Assembly (NCBI GenBank): GCA_018857735.1
Contig: JABMCL010002049.1
Span: 990,001-1,054,000 of the forward strand
Length of the DNA: 64,000 nt
From: Alviniconcha marisindica
Taxonomy: Eukaryota; Mollusca; Gastropoda; Provannidae
Direction: 5' to 3'
Below, one piece after another: positions 10,339-24,100 of this stretch. Positions within the stretch are counted from its first letter, which is position 1; every line of letters starts with the position of its first letter. The notes under the pieces are model-generated. The model was not told where the DNA came from. It made no database searches and saw nothing but the letters and a program-made list of their open reading frames with translations. Made by a program: the position numbers and the translations under genes.

Positions 10339-10659
10339 TGCACACACCTGAGCAAAACACATGTTTTGGAGCCTATTGTTATTCTGCAGGCTCTTGACAT
10401 TTGAATGATCATCAACTGCTTTGGGTGACTTATTCTATAATAGGCCCACACAAAAACTGGATAAAAAGTGGAGAGGATTTGGTTGAATCGACTAGGAAAG
10501 TAGAAATTAGTATAGTAGGATTCCTGGCAGAATACTATGCATGCTACAAGGACACATTGTGGTCTACTCCAGGCTGATGATGATGATGATGAAGTGATGC
10601 TTTATGTCCTCAGATGTCAGTTGACATATTAGGGACAAGTTGTGACCAATGCCAAAGCA

Positions 10660-10765
10660 CGGTGCAATAAATCTTTACGTCCACGGAAACCAGAAGGCTC
10701 GTTAGGACGGACAGCTCAGGACGGCCACCTCGACTCTCACACAGCTCCTGAACTATGTGACTCCA
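10660..10765 (-). mobile_element. Family A-related SINE tail fragment
   Basis: TTTACGTCCACGGAAACC, CTCGTTAGGACGG and CACACAGCTCCTGAAC. The same arrangement is found at 38225-38335 and, in part, in the family A SINE tails. Confidence 0.55.
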
Positions 10766-11282
10766 GGCTTAAAAGTGAGAACCTTTTATAGTTCTGCATT
10801 CTCAGCAGATGGGACCTGGGCACCTGCAGTACCTTATAGCAGGGATTGTGAGAGAAAAATGAGCATGCTAAAAATGCAGGCACTTAGAATACCACACTCC
10901 AACCTAATTGTCCCCCCAATCCTCCATGGAAAAAAAATGGAGATTTTTTGTTGAAAAAAACGCTAAAAAACAAACAACAAAACACACAACAAACAACAAC
11001 AAAGCACCCCCCACCCGAAAAAGAAAAAGAAAAAAACATTTTTTTTTAGAAGTAGCCTCATTGTCAGAAGGTGATCTTGATGGGTTTTATCTGCCTTGAT
11101 GATATCCATAATGCCATGTGATAGTTATCAGTGGCAATTCAGACCTTGGCTAGGCTATTGCTCTGTCCCTTGACAGACGGTCAAGCGGTGTTGTTCAGAT
11201 TCAGTCTATGTTTTATTCACCAAGTTTAACAACAAGAAAAGTGTTGTGAAAAATGGTGAAAATATAAGCATAAGCAAATGAC

Positions 11283-11337
11283 ACTAAGTAAGTAACTTGG
11301 TGTTTTACGCCCAGTCAACCGTTATATCAGGGCGATA
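11283..11337 (-). mobile_element. Dispersed repeat tail (family D)
   Basis: The reverse complement reads GATATAACGGTTGACTGGGC then GTAAAACACCAAGTTACTTA, the same tail as at 41-95 and 29462-29516. Confidence 0.65.
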
Positions 11338-11524
11338 AGCAAATGACAACACTAACATACTTCAAGTAACATAATTAAAACCACACACCCATCGACACCA
11401 ACAACGACAACAACATACATGCACATGCGTGTGTACACTCGTGCACACACAAGTTTACAAGTAGTGTTCTAATTTGTAAGATCTAGTTCTACTTCTAAGA
11501 CAAGGAGAGGTGAAAGTTCAACAT

Positions 11525-11554
11525 GTGTGCACACACACACACACGCACGCAAGC

Positions 11555-11594
<40 letters not shown>

Positions 11595-11680
11595 TGGCAT
11601 ACACACACACATTGACACACACTCATACTCACCTGCATACTTGTGAGCGCGCACGTGCACACACACACACACATACACGC
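11525..11680 (+). repeat. (CA)n-rich microsatellite
   Basis: Interrupted CA and GCAC repeats. Confidence 0.9.
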
Positions 11681-12129
11681 GTGCGCATGATAGCTAGCGT
11701 TATAGCTAATTGGAAGTGAATTTGAGGCTGAAAAGCCTGGAAAGGAGTCACTGAGTACCCAACCAAAATCCCAGAGCTGTTTTCTGCTGGTCCTAGCAGA
11801 GTCTACTTTAATTTTGATTTCAACTTGCTTTTTTGAACATTCTCCTTACACTGAGCTGGACCTCACAAAACGAGCCACATGAGGTCTTCATTCCTTTCAC
11901 TTTTTAAAATCATTTGGCTCCAGCACTCAAATTATTCCAGTGCCCTGTCACTTTTTTTTCTCTCCAGTGGTAGTGTCCACTAGCAATGGTGGCTCATTGC
12001 AGAGAAGAGTGCTGGATGTCTATGTTAGGTGAAATGGCGGCACACTATAGTAACTGTTGGAAACGACTGATCAGTGAAAAAGGGTTTCTTCTAGGATTTT
12101 GTTTCGTCATAAATTTAATCAGTCTGAGC

Positions 12130-12320
12130 GAGGGAGAGTGTGAGAAGGGACGTAACTGCATAAAGTCTGTTGTGATTGTGAAGAAGGATTACTTCCCTTT
12201 ACTCGAGTTCGCCGTTTGTTAATGGCATTGTGTAAGTCTTTTGTTTTAGTGTGTTGTTTTTCCTGTGTGATCTCATCACATTGACAGCTTCACTCACGCA
12301 TTCAGCTCAGTCATCGAACA
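12130..12320 (+). mobile_element. Dispersed repeat, inverted partner of 6580-6745
   Basis: Contains GGGACGTAACTGCATAAAG, GGATTACTTCCCTTTACTCG and ATTCAGCTCAGTCAT in the same order as the reverse complement of the earlier copy. Confidence 0.7.
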
Positions 12321-12342
12321 CACACCAGAATATTTTTCAAGA

Positions 12343-12517
12343 ATGAACAATGACGGTTTGACAGTTCGTTTTGTCACCCCCCGCAAAATGAAACACATCA
12401 AGGGGGCATTATTTCACGTAGGCACAATACTACGAGCAGAAGCGCACCTGCAGACGACAGCTTCGCAAAAGAAACAAGTGGAAAGCATGGCGGAGCCTGG
12501 GACGCTATCGAACACAG
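12343..12517 (+). other. Candidate 5' untranslated exon of the MAGUK gene
   Basis: The sequence ends AACACAG before gtgaca, a good donor. ATG at 12487 starts MAEPGTLSNT. If joined to an exon starting at 14928 the frame stops after a few more codons, so it would be a short upstream ORF. This is speculative without transcript data. Confidence 0.25.
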
Positions 12518-12711
12518 GTGACATTTCGATTTTATTATTTGCTCTCAAATGTCTTTTGCACAGCAAGGATCAGTTTGACAGATACAGGGTATCAAACAGA
12601 TGATGTTAAAAATATCGATAAACTTCGAACAAATGTAGTAGGCCTAGGTTGTTTTGGAAAAAGTGGTGATTTCAGATTCCGGAAGTGCTGTAAAAATACT
12701 CTACGAGAGTG

Positions 12712-13077
12712 TTAGCGTTTTCCAAAATCAACCACAAAACATTTCTTGGAGACAAAAGTAACTATCCTAATCGTTGGGAGAAAAAGATGCAAACAAGGGA
12801 CTTTTAATAGTTTAATGCACATAACGCGGGGATCTAAAAGTTGCCGTGTAAACGTGTAGGTGCCACGCTTTCGGGACAGGGACAACAAACACATCATTTG
12901 ACCTCCTTCGCACACAGGAACGACAAAAATGTTTCCCGGATTCTCGCGGTCTTTTGAACCATTCCACGCTCTCTTGCCTCTTTCTACATCAACTGTTCTA
13001 ATCTTCCTCTTAGTAGTGATGATGATGACGAAGAGGTGTACATCGCGAATACTTGGCCATGCTGCAACATCATGCAC
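12712..13077 (-). other. Unassigned 121-codon open frame
   Basis: The longest minus-strand frame here not made of simple repeats. Beginning MHDVAAWPS, it shows no domain I recognise, no splice context and no repeat of known type. It may be chance or a transposon scrap. Confidence 0.15.
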
Positions 13078-13099
13078 ATTCCGCTATAAAAGAAAGAAG

Positions 13100-14900
13100 A
13101 AAAAAATGAAGAAGAAGGGGCACCCTCTCAGCACATTCGTGTTGCTGTGTATGTCAACTACTGACGAGGAAGTACACACTTAAGCTGACGAATACGGGGG
13201 ACATATATGTGTATTGAAGATGCTAATTCTCATCACAGTTAAAGGCAACATCCTACAAATAGGCCAGATCAGGGATTGAGAGTAAAGTGAAAATTAATGG
13301 GGGGGGGGGGGGGGGTATATTTATAATTTACATGTGTATATTTATAATACAAAAATGTCCAAGACAAAAAAAAAAATCAGGTCTCAGGATAACAATTATC
13401 TAAAGTGAAAAAATAATGAAAACTTGTGATACACCTCGTGTGGAGTATTGTCATTTGTATAATTACATTCCCAAAACCTGGTGTTGGTCTAGTTGTACCT
13501 TGTTAATGTTAGTGTTACTCAACTTACTGTGTTACTGCTAGCTATTGTTAGCTGCAACTGAGCCAAGTGTGAGACAGACTGACATATCAAGTTCTGGTTG
13601 AAAAGATGTACAGTATACATTACAGTTTAAATGTTTGATTTATATTTGTTTAATGTTAGTCAGCTTACTCAGTTATTGAGTGCCATTGGCATTATCATAG
13701 TGGACAGAGGTTGTTTTTTGTTAGTTTTTTACAATTTTAGTCTGACAGAAAGTTGTCTGAGATACTCAGTCGAGTCAGTGAGAGCATTCTGAAACAAGAT
13801 CAAAACATACAAAAAGTTGAATATATTTTAATAGTCAGACATTCTGAAACAAGATCAAAACATGCAAAAAGTTGAATATATTTTAATAGTTGGACAATAC
13901 AAAATGTGCACACATTTTCAGGGTAACGCCATTTTTCAGGCAACGGACAGTTTAAAGTTACTTAAACCCAAAGGATGAGAGGACTGAAATTTTATCTACA
14001 TTATCTTTCAGTTGGACTGGGCCCCTTATTATTATCTTTCAGTTGGACTGGTTTGATTAGTGCTGTGTTTGTTAACACTCCGTCTTACCCAATATGTCTT
14101 GAGGACTGACCTCATGTCATGATAACATTTGACCTTGCCTTGTTCAATTCTGGGGTGTCCACTTTCACACTGTAGTACTGGTACAGTGGTACTAGTCATC
14201 CACTTTTACCCTGAAGTATTGGTATGGTGGTACTGTAGTGATTGTCCACCTTTGCAATAACATTGACAACCCCCCCCCCCATCCCCACACACACACACAA
14301 AATCACCACCACCACTACCTACAACAGGAACAAAAATACTTGTCAAGTTAGTGGTGACTGGCAGGACAGGTTGTAGAAAACACTTGTCAGGTATCAGGCT
14401 GACTCACTGACAGCTAGTCTGTCAGCTACTTAACCTGCAGCCTCTTTGCTCTTCATCCTCAGGCAAGGTTAGCACACAGCTTTCAAGCCCATGGCATTGT
14501 CAAAGAGGTTGTGCATACAACATGGGTCAGCTAGTTTACTACTGTGGTCTGCAAGTCCTGCAAACCATTACTGATTAAAACTTCTTCTTTTTAATGAGCA
14601 CTTTAAAAAATAAAAATAAATCTGATTTTTTTTTTTTAAATTGTCCAGACATTTATTGAAGAAACAAGTTTTTAGATCTGTATGGAACAACTAACATGGC
14701 TCTAGACCAGTTTTCTGAATCCTTTCCATACAGATGGATCCTTGAGCATGAATTGTCCTTTCGTTGTTAACAATTTAAGAGCACTTTTGCTTGATTCTTA
14801 TGGTGGTTAAGACCACCATGAGGGGTCCATTTATTAAGTTAGTACTATTTAATTTATTAATATTATCAGTTTGAACCCAAACTGGTTCTGCTAATCCGTA
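13100..14900. other. No gene recognised; small duplications only
   Basis: Contains a G run at about 13298-13315, a 58-bp tandem duplication of family E at 13790-13900, a duplicated TTCAGTTGGACTGG near 14010-14050 and an about 55-bp TACTGGTA-type duplication at 14160-14270. AT-rich otherwise. Confidence 0.45.
13785..13965 (+). mobile_element. Family E dispersed repeat with internal tandem duplication
   Basis: ATTCTGAAACAAGATCAAAA occurs twice 58 bp apart, followed by ACAATACAAAATGTGCACAC and GGGTAACGCC. It matches copies at 15980, 20460 and 33775. Confidence 0.7.
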
Positions 14901-14924
14901 CTTTCACTTTTTCTTCTTCTGTTT

Positions 14925-14976
14925 CAGTTCATAAAAGTTATTAAAACTGGATTCAACAATCCAGTTTTATGAACTG
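14925..14976 (+). promoter_or_regulatory. Overlapping, mutually exclusive hairpins upstream of the MAGUK start
   Basis: The outer arms CAGTTCATAAAA (14925-14936) and TTTTATGAACTG (14965-14976) and the inner arms AAAACTGGAT (14943-14952) and ATCCAGTTTT (14959-14968) are both perfect but share 14965-14968. They follow a strong acceptor-like CTTCTGTTTCAG ending at 14927, so they could lie in a 5' untranslated exon. Confidence 0.4.
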
Positions 14977-15080
14977 GAAAAGAAGAACAAAGGTGTAGCA
15001 GGGTTGCAATACTGACCAGATAATTTGTTTTATGTGCAGTTTAAGAAAGTAATGTGATTGTGAAGCAGTAAACCAGAGCA

Positions 15081-15114
15081 ATGCCAGCAGGAACAAAGAA
15101 GCTCAGCGCCGTTG
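15081..15114 (+). CDS. MAGUK exon 1 (start codon)
   Basis: Encodes [11 protein letters not shown] and one extra base before gtaagt. An in-frame TAA at 15069 fixes the start. The untranslated part may begin at 14928, after a strong polypyrimidine acceptor, or at 15040. Confidence 0.85.
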
Positions 15115-18100
15115 GTAAGTTAATGAACTGACTGTCCCACTTTTTTTAGTTTAATATGGGAATTATTTATTGTTTTTTAAAATTTATGTCCTTTGTCCTA
15201 TTCATTTTATTTTTAAACAGTGAATTTTGACAAACAGGACATGTTTGTACACACTGCCCCAGGCTAAAGCTTCAAAGAAGGGAGTTACTTACTAAATTAG
15301 CAGTTGAAAGAGATCACAATTAACTCCCTCCCTTGTGTGTTGATTCGGTGCATGCATGAGCGCTCTGGGCCTCATTCTGTTTCAGATTGTAAAGGTTCAA
15401 AGACACTGTGGTTTGTGTCATCGCAGCTGAGCAAAAGTAGCATTAATGATCAGTCAAACTTGTTTGATAAATTATTCAGTATGAAGATTAATAATCAGTC
15501 ATGGATTTAGAACAAAGTCCTTGTTTTTTGGTTACTGATATTAATGATTTCTTTCACATGGAGGCTGTATAAATGTTGTGAGAATAACAGTAACTGCAGT
15601 AAGACTTAGAAAATCTGCACTAAAAAAAGTTGGGAGAAAAATCAATCAACACACACCGACAAGGAGTCGAACCCATGTCAGTCTTTTGAAAAGGTGTGTT
15701 CCTTTTATTGTTTCAATGTGCATATATAGATTATTATGATACATTGGTTGTTGTGTTTTTTCATTACTGTTCAACATTCTGTTTTCCAGAGGCGCTAGAG
15801 ACCATTCAAGATAATATTGACACATTTGAAGATGTCGGAGCATCGGAAGCAGAGGCAGATTTCCTGCAGGATTTTTTTGATGAACCGGCATTGGGTGCGC
15901 TGCTTGAGGTAATAATTGCTGCCAGAGAGAGAGTTAACTTCAAGTCCAGTTCCCAAAATAAAGGAAAATCTGAAATAAGAATGACTGCTAGCATTCTAAA
16001 ACAAGATCCAAACACATAAAAGGTTGAGAATAACGCTATTTATTAGTACAAAACACAACATGCAAATTTTTGGGGTGATCCACTTTATCAAGCTACAAAA
16101 CAACATTGAAACAGTAATTAAACGCTGTATGGTGCACACACAGCATACCCTGAAACAGCAGCAGTTTCACATGGCACAAGTCCTATAACAACCAAACAGT
16201 GCTGTAAGTACACCACTTTGGTGGATGTTAAAAAACACAGTGACACTCAGTGTTGCATATGACTATCTAGAGCACGATGAATCTGTTCGGAAGCAGAAAA
16301 TGGTGCTATATAGTTGCCATTGTGAAGTGCTTAGGGCTCATCCTGAGGTGATCGCCATCAAGTGATCATATTAATTTATCTTGAAATAAGAAGAAAGTTG
16401 GCCATAATTGAAATAAGGGAGAAAATTGGCTCTCTCAATACAGGAGAAAGTTGGCCACTTGAAATGGGGGCAAACGGTAGCCTCCAAAATAAGTGTGAAA
16501 GGTGGCTCCTAAAATAAAGGAGCAAGTTGGGCCCCTGCAGTAAATAAGAAAACTGACCCCTTGAATACAAGTTAAAATAAGGGGAGTAACCTGGCCCCCA
16601 TGATATAATTGAGAAAATTTACCCCTTGAAAAGGAGGAGAAAATTGGCCCCATGAAGTAAGGGAGAAAACTGCCCCCTTGAAACGAGGGAGAAAGTTGGC
16701 CCCATGAAATTTGCTTTGTTTTATTTGAATAATTTTTGAGCGCCTCGTCTCAGGATGAGCCCTAAGCGCCTAACAATGGCACTATTTTCTGCTTCCAAGC
16801 AGACCCACTACATGCTCTGTGCTTTAGTTGTATGCATCTCTGAATTACTGAGTGATTGTAGCTTTACACAGTGCATTTTGAATATCCACACTTTACAGCA
16901 CTTTTGGTTTTTACATAGCTGGTGCCACGTAAAACTTCTGAAAATAAGGAGGAAGTTACACACTCAATTCCCCAAAATAAAGGAGAAAGTGGCTCTATAT
17001 CCCTTGAGGGGAAAACCTTGATTGGGATCCCAGATGACAAAATGTAAACTAACTGACATTTTATCGGCAGATGTACGATGATCTGACGGAGGGAGACCTA
17101 CCTGACCCAGAAAACGAGGCAGCAAAGGAAGTGTTGCTCGATGTCATTGACATAGTGTCTGCCCAGGCCTCCACCAAGAGCAAGGCTGCAGAGCTGAAAG
17201 ACATCCTAAAGAAACCCCATTTTCAGGTGCGTGGAAGAACGGGTCAACCCTGGCATCGTATCATTCCATATGCCTGTGTTGAGGTATTATTTGGTCATTG
17301 ATGGTGACCTCTGGCTCCATCCTTTTTTCACAGCATGGTTGCAACATGCGAAATATAATATATAATAAAGGATTTTCACTGCAGGCTCTGGGACTCTTTT
17401 GTTTCCCAGTGAAATTTTATAATAAAATACATTTTTTTTTTAATGCCTGAAAGTGAAACAAAGTTGACTGCCATCATTCTGAAACAAAGTCAAAAAAAGT
17501 TGAGAAGTTCCTATTGTTAATGTTAGTGTATGATCTGCCTGTTGCTTGAAAAGGTATTTTTTCTGAATGTTTTCATGTCAGTGTCCACTTGTATAGCGCA
17601 GTTTAACTCCATGTATGCAGGCACATGCTCATTACGTTTGGTGAAGATAATGGAAAGAAAAAAAGGGGGGGGGAGGAATTGCACATTTTGTTGTATTTAG
17701 CCTTTTGACTTTTGTGCATTTTGATCATGGACACCCTCTTTTAGGACAGGCCATTGCTCCTTGAGATCTTTGTGTGTGTGTGTAGGGGGGTGTGATGTAA
17801 ATTAACCCATCATAAACAACTGCTTCTTTTATAAAATATTTTGTTGTTTGGTCTTTTAAGGGTGATTTAAAAGAGATGTTTGAAGGAACTGTTTTTTCAC
17901 TTTGGGGGATTTAAAAAAGGGAGGGGGAACCTTTTAATCAAATGGAGGGATGAACAAAACAGTCTCACTTCATGAGAAAAACACATGAAAGTGACCCCTT
18001 CTTGGGACCTTTCATTCTTGATTTCATCTTTGTGTGGTCTTAAATGATTTTACTCCTGCTGGCTGAGATGGTGTGAGTGAAACTTTCCTGCCAGTTGAAT

Positions 18101-21100
18101 ACACAAGCCATATCCCACAATGGGGTACCACAGACACAGAATAAGATCCCTGGTGAAGCATATCCAGAACTATCAGTGGAATGTATGATTCCTCCTGAGG
18201 TGACCCTGTGCAGTCGACACCACATTAAAATCAGAGAACTAACTAACCAGCTAATGAACCATTCAGGTGACAGCACTCTGACTTTTGGCACAAGGAAGGA
18301 CTACACCACATTGTGTTACAGCATCTTTTAATCAGGATCATCTTCTTTTCAGGCTTTGATTGCAGCTCATGACGATGTTGCCCAAGAGAACTATGGCACA
18401 ACATACATCAAGCCACATGAGCTAGCAGCACCGCCACCGCCAGCATTTGACGCGGTGGCCGAAGATCACCGCCTGGTCACCATCACCAAGCAGGGCAAGC
18501 AGCCACTGGTGAGTCTCTGGGACTTTGGGTTGCTTTTGCCGGAAGAGAGCATTGCCCAAACAGTGCTCTCCATACCACAAGCCATGAAAATCTGTAAACT
18601 GACGGAATGGTTCCTGCCACGTTTGTTTTGTTGTTGTTATTTATTTTTTTTGTGTGTGATTGTTATTAGTTTGATTTCATGTGATTGTTGTCAGGTTCCC
18701 TGCTTGTTGGATATTTACATTATGATGTACTGTACTGCTGTTCTGTGTAAGGGTTCACAACAGATGGGATGTGCTAATTTGTCGTCATCGGACATGATGG
18801 ACTACCATTGCAGTGCTGTTAATATTCTATTTATTTTGAGACTGAAAGCCTGCAAAGTCTGATGCATCATGGGTTGCTTACTAGTTACAGAGTGATTTGG
18901 GTGGATTTCAGACTGATTCAAGGCCCACACATTTGTACGTCTGATCTCATGGTTAATTAAGAAATGGGTTGTTTTGAGATGTGCACTTGGGTTTTGGTGT
19001 GTTTTTTATGGGGGGTTGGGAAAGGGGGGGGGGGGGGGCAGGAGGGATGTCCTTCGGACAAACCATGAACCAACTAACATTCAGTTGCTTGAGGATGCCA
19101 GGGAGTTGCAGGTATTAATCCAAGCTTTTAGCCATGACGTTTTGTGTTTCAGGGCATCACTGTGAGCCTGGACCGGGACAACAACCTGATCATCGCTCGC
19201 ATCCTGCAGGGCAGTCTGGCTGACAAACAGGGTGAGGCAGGGTCAGAGGGAAACACTACAAATTGGTTGCAATGAAAACTGTTTTAGACCTACCTCATCT
19301 CCACAATAATGCTGCTTTTAAAATATTGGCTATCTCTATGACTTATTTTGAAATATTTTGGATTTTTTTTTTGTGTGCAAGTATGAGACTATGACTGACT
19401 GTAACGGTCATACTGGAAGCCTATGGATTTTGGGGGGATCTGGTGTTTGTGAGCTAGCATCCTGGGTTCATTCATGCAGATGGATTTACTTTGCCTACTA
19501 GTTTGGGTACCTGCTAGTCTGGACTAAATGTCCTGCCCTTTGGATGAGCAGGTCATACCTGTTTACTTTTGGTGATGCGTGCAAAACAAGATGCATTGGT
19601 CTGGTGGTTGGAAATCAAGAGGAGAGGAAATATTCTCAGCAGCCATGGCAAAATTAATAAATGCTGTTCATTGCATCATGGCGCATATAGTTGAGTACTA
19701 AAGGACTGCATTTACTGGTAGGACTTTGGTGAAAGGACTGCATTTACTGATAGGACTTTGGCGAAAGGACTGCATTTACTGGTAGGACTTCGGCAAAAGG
19801 ACTGCATTTACTGGTAGGACTAACTGGCTAAAGGATTGCATTTACTGTAGGAGTAGGACTAACTGGTGAAACAATTGCATTTACTGGTAGGACTAACTGG
19901 CGAAAGGATTCATTTACTGGTAGGACTAACTGGCTAAAGGACTGCATTTACTGGTAGGACTGACTAAAGGGCTGCATTTACTGGTAGGACTAACTGGCTA
20001 AAGGACTGCATTTACTGGTAGGACTCATGCTCTTGGCTTGTGCCTTCCTTTGCTACAGGATCCCACTGGGGATCAGCAAAAGGCTAAACAATTTTTTTAA
20101 TTAAATGCAGTTTAATTTTTAAAAGTGTCTGTTGCAGGCTTGCTTCATGTGGAGGACAAAGTGCTGGAGGTGAATGGGGTGGAGGTGTACACCCCAGAAG
20201 ACATGATGATACTCTTGAAGGAAGCTTCCACTTCCGTCACCATGAAAATTGTGCCATCCTACCGCAACATGTCCTTCAGAGAACAGGTGAGGGAAGAATT
20301 AGAAACGGAAAAGGAAAGGAATTCTTGACTCCCCTTGCTGCATCTGAAGCTCTGGCAGAATTTTTATTTTGAAAAACAGAGACTATGGAACTGCTAACTC
20401 GTTCACATCAATTTTATCCACGAAAGTTCAGGCCATTCACGATGTTGCAAAAGTCTGAAACATTGCAAAAGTCTAAAACAAAGTTGACTGCTTCTTGCTA
20501 ACATTCTGAAACAAGAACCAAATGCAGAAAATGTTAAAAAGAATGCTGATTTTAATAGGACAACAAAGAACGTCCACAAATTTTGGGGTAAACCCCTTTT
20601 TTATGCAGCAGACTGACAGGTAAATGATGAAAATTGTCTACTTGTTTCAGTTGTTGGTGCTGGCATGTCTGGAACATTTTTACATTACTTGTTCTGTATT
20701 CCCTGCATTGGCTGTAGGCTTATGTAGATTGGTTTCCAGAAAAAAACCTGAAAAAATCAGTTTTTCAGTCTGGTTAATTGTGTGGAATAAAAGTAAGCAA
20801 ACATGCCTGAGACAAGTGTGAGCTGACAAAGTTCTAACACTTTGTTGTCCATGATGCATATTGATGATTTCTTTTTATTGCTCCTGGCAATCTGCATGGG
20901 TTAACAGTGTCATCAGTTTCTCTTCTTGAATGCAAAAAGAAGCAGTGTGAATAACTGCAACATAAAGCAAGGCCCATGAGAGTCAAACAAATATTGCGCA
21001 GATAGGTATTACCCAGGCCGTTGGTAGATATCTGTGTTTGCCTTTAGTGTGTACAGTAGGAATGTTACTCCCCTTTTGTGTTGTAATTGTCAGTCTTTGT

Positions 21101-24100
21101 TTTTAAAGCCCTAAACATCAGAAAGCAAAGTTTAAGTCCACTGCTGAATCCATGAGAATTGGAATCACTGAAAGTTTATTTCTGTTGTTATGGGCCATAG
21201 GCCTGACAATAACATAATCTTTTGTCTCGTAGCAAAAACAAAAAAAGATGGAGAGGACATTGTCTGGAGATGATAACCCAAGAACTGTTCAAGTAGTACA
21301 TTGTCTTTGACATTTTTCTTGAAGTAACAGCTGTCTGTTCCAGTTTTTTGTTCGAGCCAACTTTAACTATGATCCGTTGAACGACCGACTGATACCGTGC
21401 AAGAAAGCTGGCCTGCCCTTCAGACAAGGCGACATTCTTGAAGTGGTCAGCACGGCTGACGAGAACTGGTGGCAAGTGAGTGACCATTGATACAGTGCTG
21501 TTTGACTTGCATGGAAAAATGTGTGTTTCTGTCTGTTGTGTTACGATCATATCTCAAGCAGTGGTGGGATAATCCTTACAATGTTTGGAACATAACAGGT
21601 CTCCCTTCCTGAAGGTTGTCATCAGACTCAGTGGGATGATCTAATTGCATACTTCTGCACTTAAAAAACTGCGTAGGGGGTGGGGTGGAGGATATAGCTC
21701 AGTTGATTGAGCGTTCCCGTGCACGCCATTAACACCGGTAGGGCAGCACAGACTGTCTTACAGAAGTCCCAAGCATTTGTAGCCATGCCATGCAAAGAAA
21801 TCCAGTTGCAGCAGACCCTTTTTTCTTTTTTTAAACACATCAGTGTGGGGCTTTTATTTGAGAACATACTTTTTTTGTGATATAACGCAAATCCAGTAGT
21901 TTGTCCATAAAATTACCCATACAATCCAGTGGAATGGTGTGCTGAGCAGTCCAGCTTCGTCACAGTCATAGTGATGCAAGAATACTGAAGTGCGCACACA
22001 GATCTGGGCTACACTATACTTTCTGACACTTGAAACAGAAGTAATTCCAAGATGTTCCTGGTACATTACATTTTGATGGACATGTAACTGTGCATGCTGT
22101 GCTTGTGTGGTCCTGTTTTAGGCCAGGTCAGTTGCTGTGTCTGATGGTCCAGTTGGTCTCATCCCATCACGAACACTGCAAGAGAAACGCAGTGCTTTTG
22201 TCCAACCAGGCATTGCCAACACACAGACTAGTCTCTGTAAGTGTGGGCGTGCACATGTGGGTGTTTGGTGTTTGTAGTGGGGGCAGGGGGATGGGTGTGA
22301 GTATGAAATCACATTTTGCCTTTGCCAGGGTATAACCTATAATTTTCTAGTTGACTGGACATTAAAAAGGTGGGGAGGGGGTGTGGGTATGCATGCACCT
22401 TTGCCATGGTATGACCTATAATTTTGTTGTTGACTGGACATTAAAAAGGTGTGTGTGCACCTTTGCCATGGTATGACCTATAATTTTGTTGTTGACTGGA
22501 CATTAAAAAGTTGTGGGGGGGGGGGGGGTAATTTTGTTGTTGACTAGGCATTAATAACCATTTACCTGTCTGATCTGTATGAATGTATTCATGTGTGTGT
22601 GTGTGTTTTCATAATTATGTTTTGTGTGTGCAGGGTTATTTCAAAGTGTGTGCTCATCAAACTATGCATGATGTTCTTTGTGGTTTGTGGTTTCAGTTTG
22701 TGGCTTGAAAGTGAAAAAAAAGAAACACATCAACTACAACTCTAACAATAATACAGGTAAGGTACTAAGAACATTCTAAACACTTCCTCTGTCAAAGATG
22801 GCATAATAATCAGTATAATACTTTATTTTTATAGTCAGCATAATACTATTGACACTGTATTGATGAAGAGCAAATTATGGAACAGATGTTGATGTGCACT
22901 AAAATCATGAATTTCCAATGAATGCACAGGTTTGTGTGTGTGCACTGCTGTCTTTCCTTTCACTCTTGTTTTGACTTGTATGGAAGAAAGAAAAAAGATC
23001 AGTGTTATGCCATCCAAGGCCAACACTGTGATGCTGTGATTTTCATGGATACTGTATGTCACCAGTGTCATATTTTGGAAGCCACTGGACAATGAGGTCT
23101 CTGTACAGCCATGTACAGCCTGTTGCAACCACATCCCTTACCCCCCCCCCACCCCCATACACACACACCTCCAGCTCTTCATTATGAAAAACAGTGTGTA
23201 TAGTCTTTGCCAACATTACAGTGTAGAGTGAAGAGCCCGTCACTTGCTCAAACAGACAGATGGAGGGGAACAACATTTAATAATAGATTAATATGTAGAC
23301 AAAACATTATTTACTGTGCTGTCATTTGGTACGTGATCACAATGCATGGAAGTTTACTCACTGATGTATCCACACACACACACAGAGATGATGTGTGTTT
23401 GTGTTAAAACTGCATCATTATTGACATCTGAAGGTCTAGATGTTCAGTCCAGTTTCTCCTTCAAAATTAAGAGACAAAGTTCAGCACTGAGTCCAGGTTG
23501 AGCTAGGACTGAACCTGGGATCCCCCCCCCTCCCCCCCCCCCAGCTGTATTTATAATATGTAATGCTTGTTGATGAATGTCTGGGTCAAATCTCTTTGGC
23601 TGCTTCACTTATTTCTGCAGTAACTCAGAGATTTGTTAGCTAGAGAGATCTTTTTTTTTGAAAGGGGGGGGGGGGAGTATTGTTTGTCTGTACAGAGTTC
23701 CTTATATTGAGACCAGTGCTTTTTATTTTTCAGAATAGTCATCAATTTGATGAAGCAGTAAGGGGGTGCATCAGCATTCATGTGGGATTTATTGAGTGGC
23801 TCATGTAGTCATACTTTTGATCAAATAATCTGTTCATTTGTGCATTTTGTTCATTTCTTTACTGTATTTGTTGTAGAATTTGATGAGTGTGACATCAAGG
23901 TATACGAAGAGGTTGTTCTGACCAACTATCACACAAGAGTGCTGGCCCTTGTTGGAGCGAGGAAAGTTGGAAAGCGGTCTCTTATCAAGAAGCTGGTCAA
24001 GGAGAATCCTCGAAAGTTCCAGGCTGCTATTCCATGTAAAATTATTTTAGATCTTTTTCCCTTTTATATTCTTTCTTTTTATTTTTCTTTCTTTTCTGTC

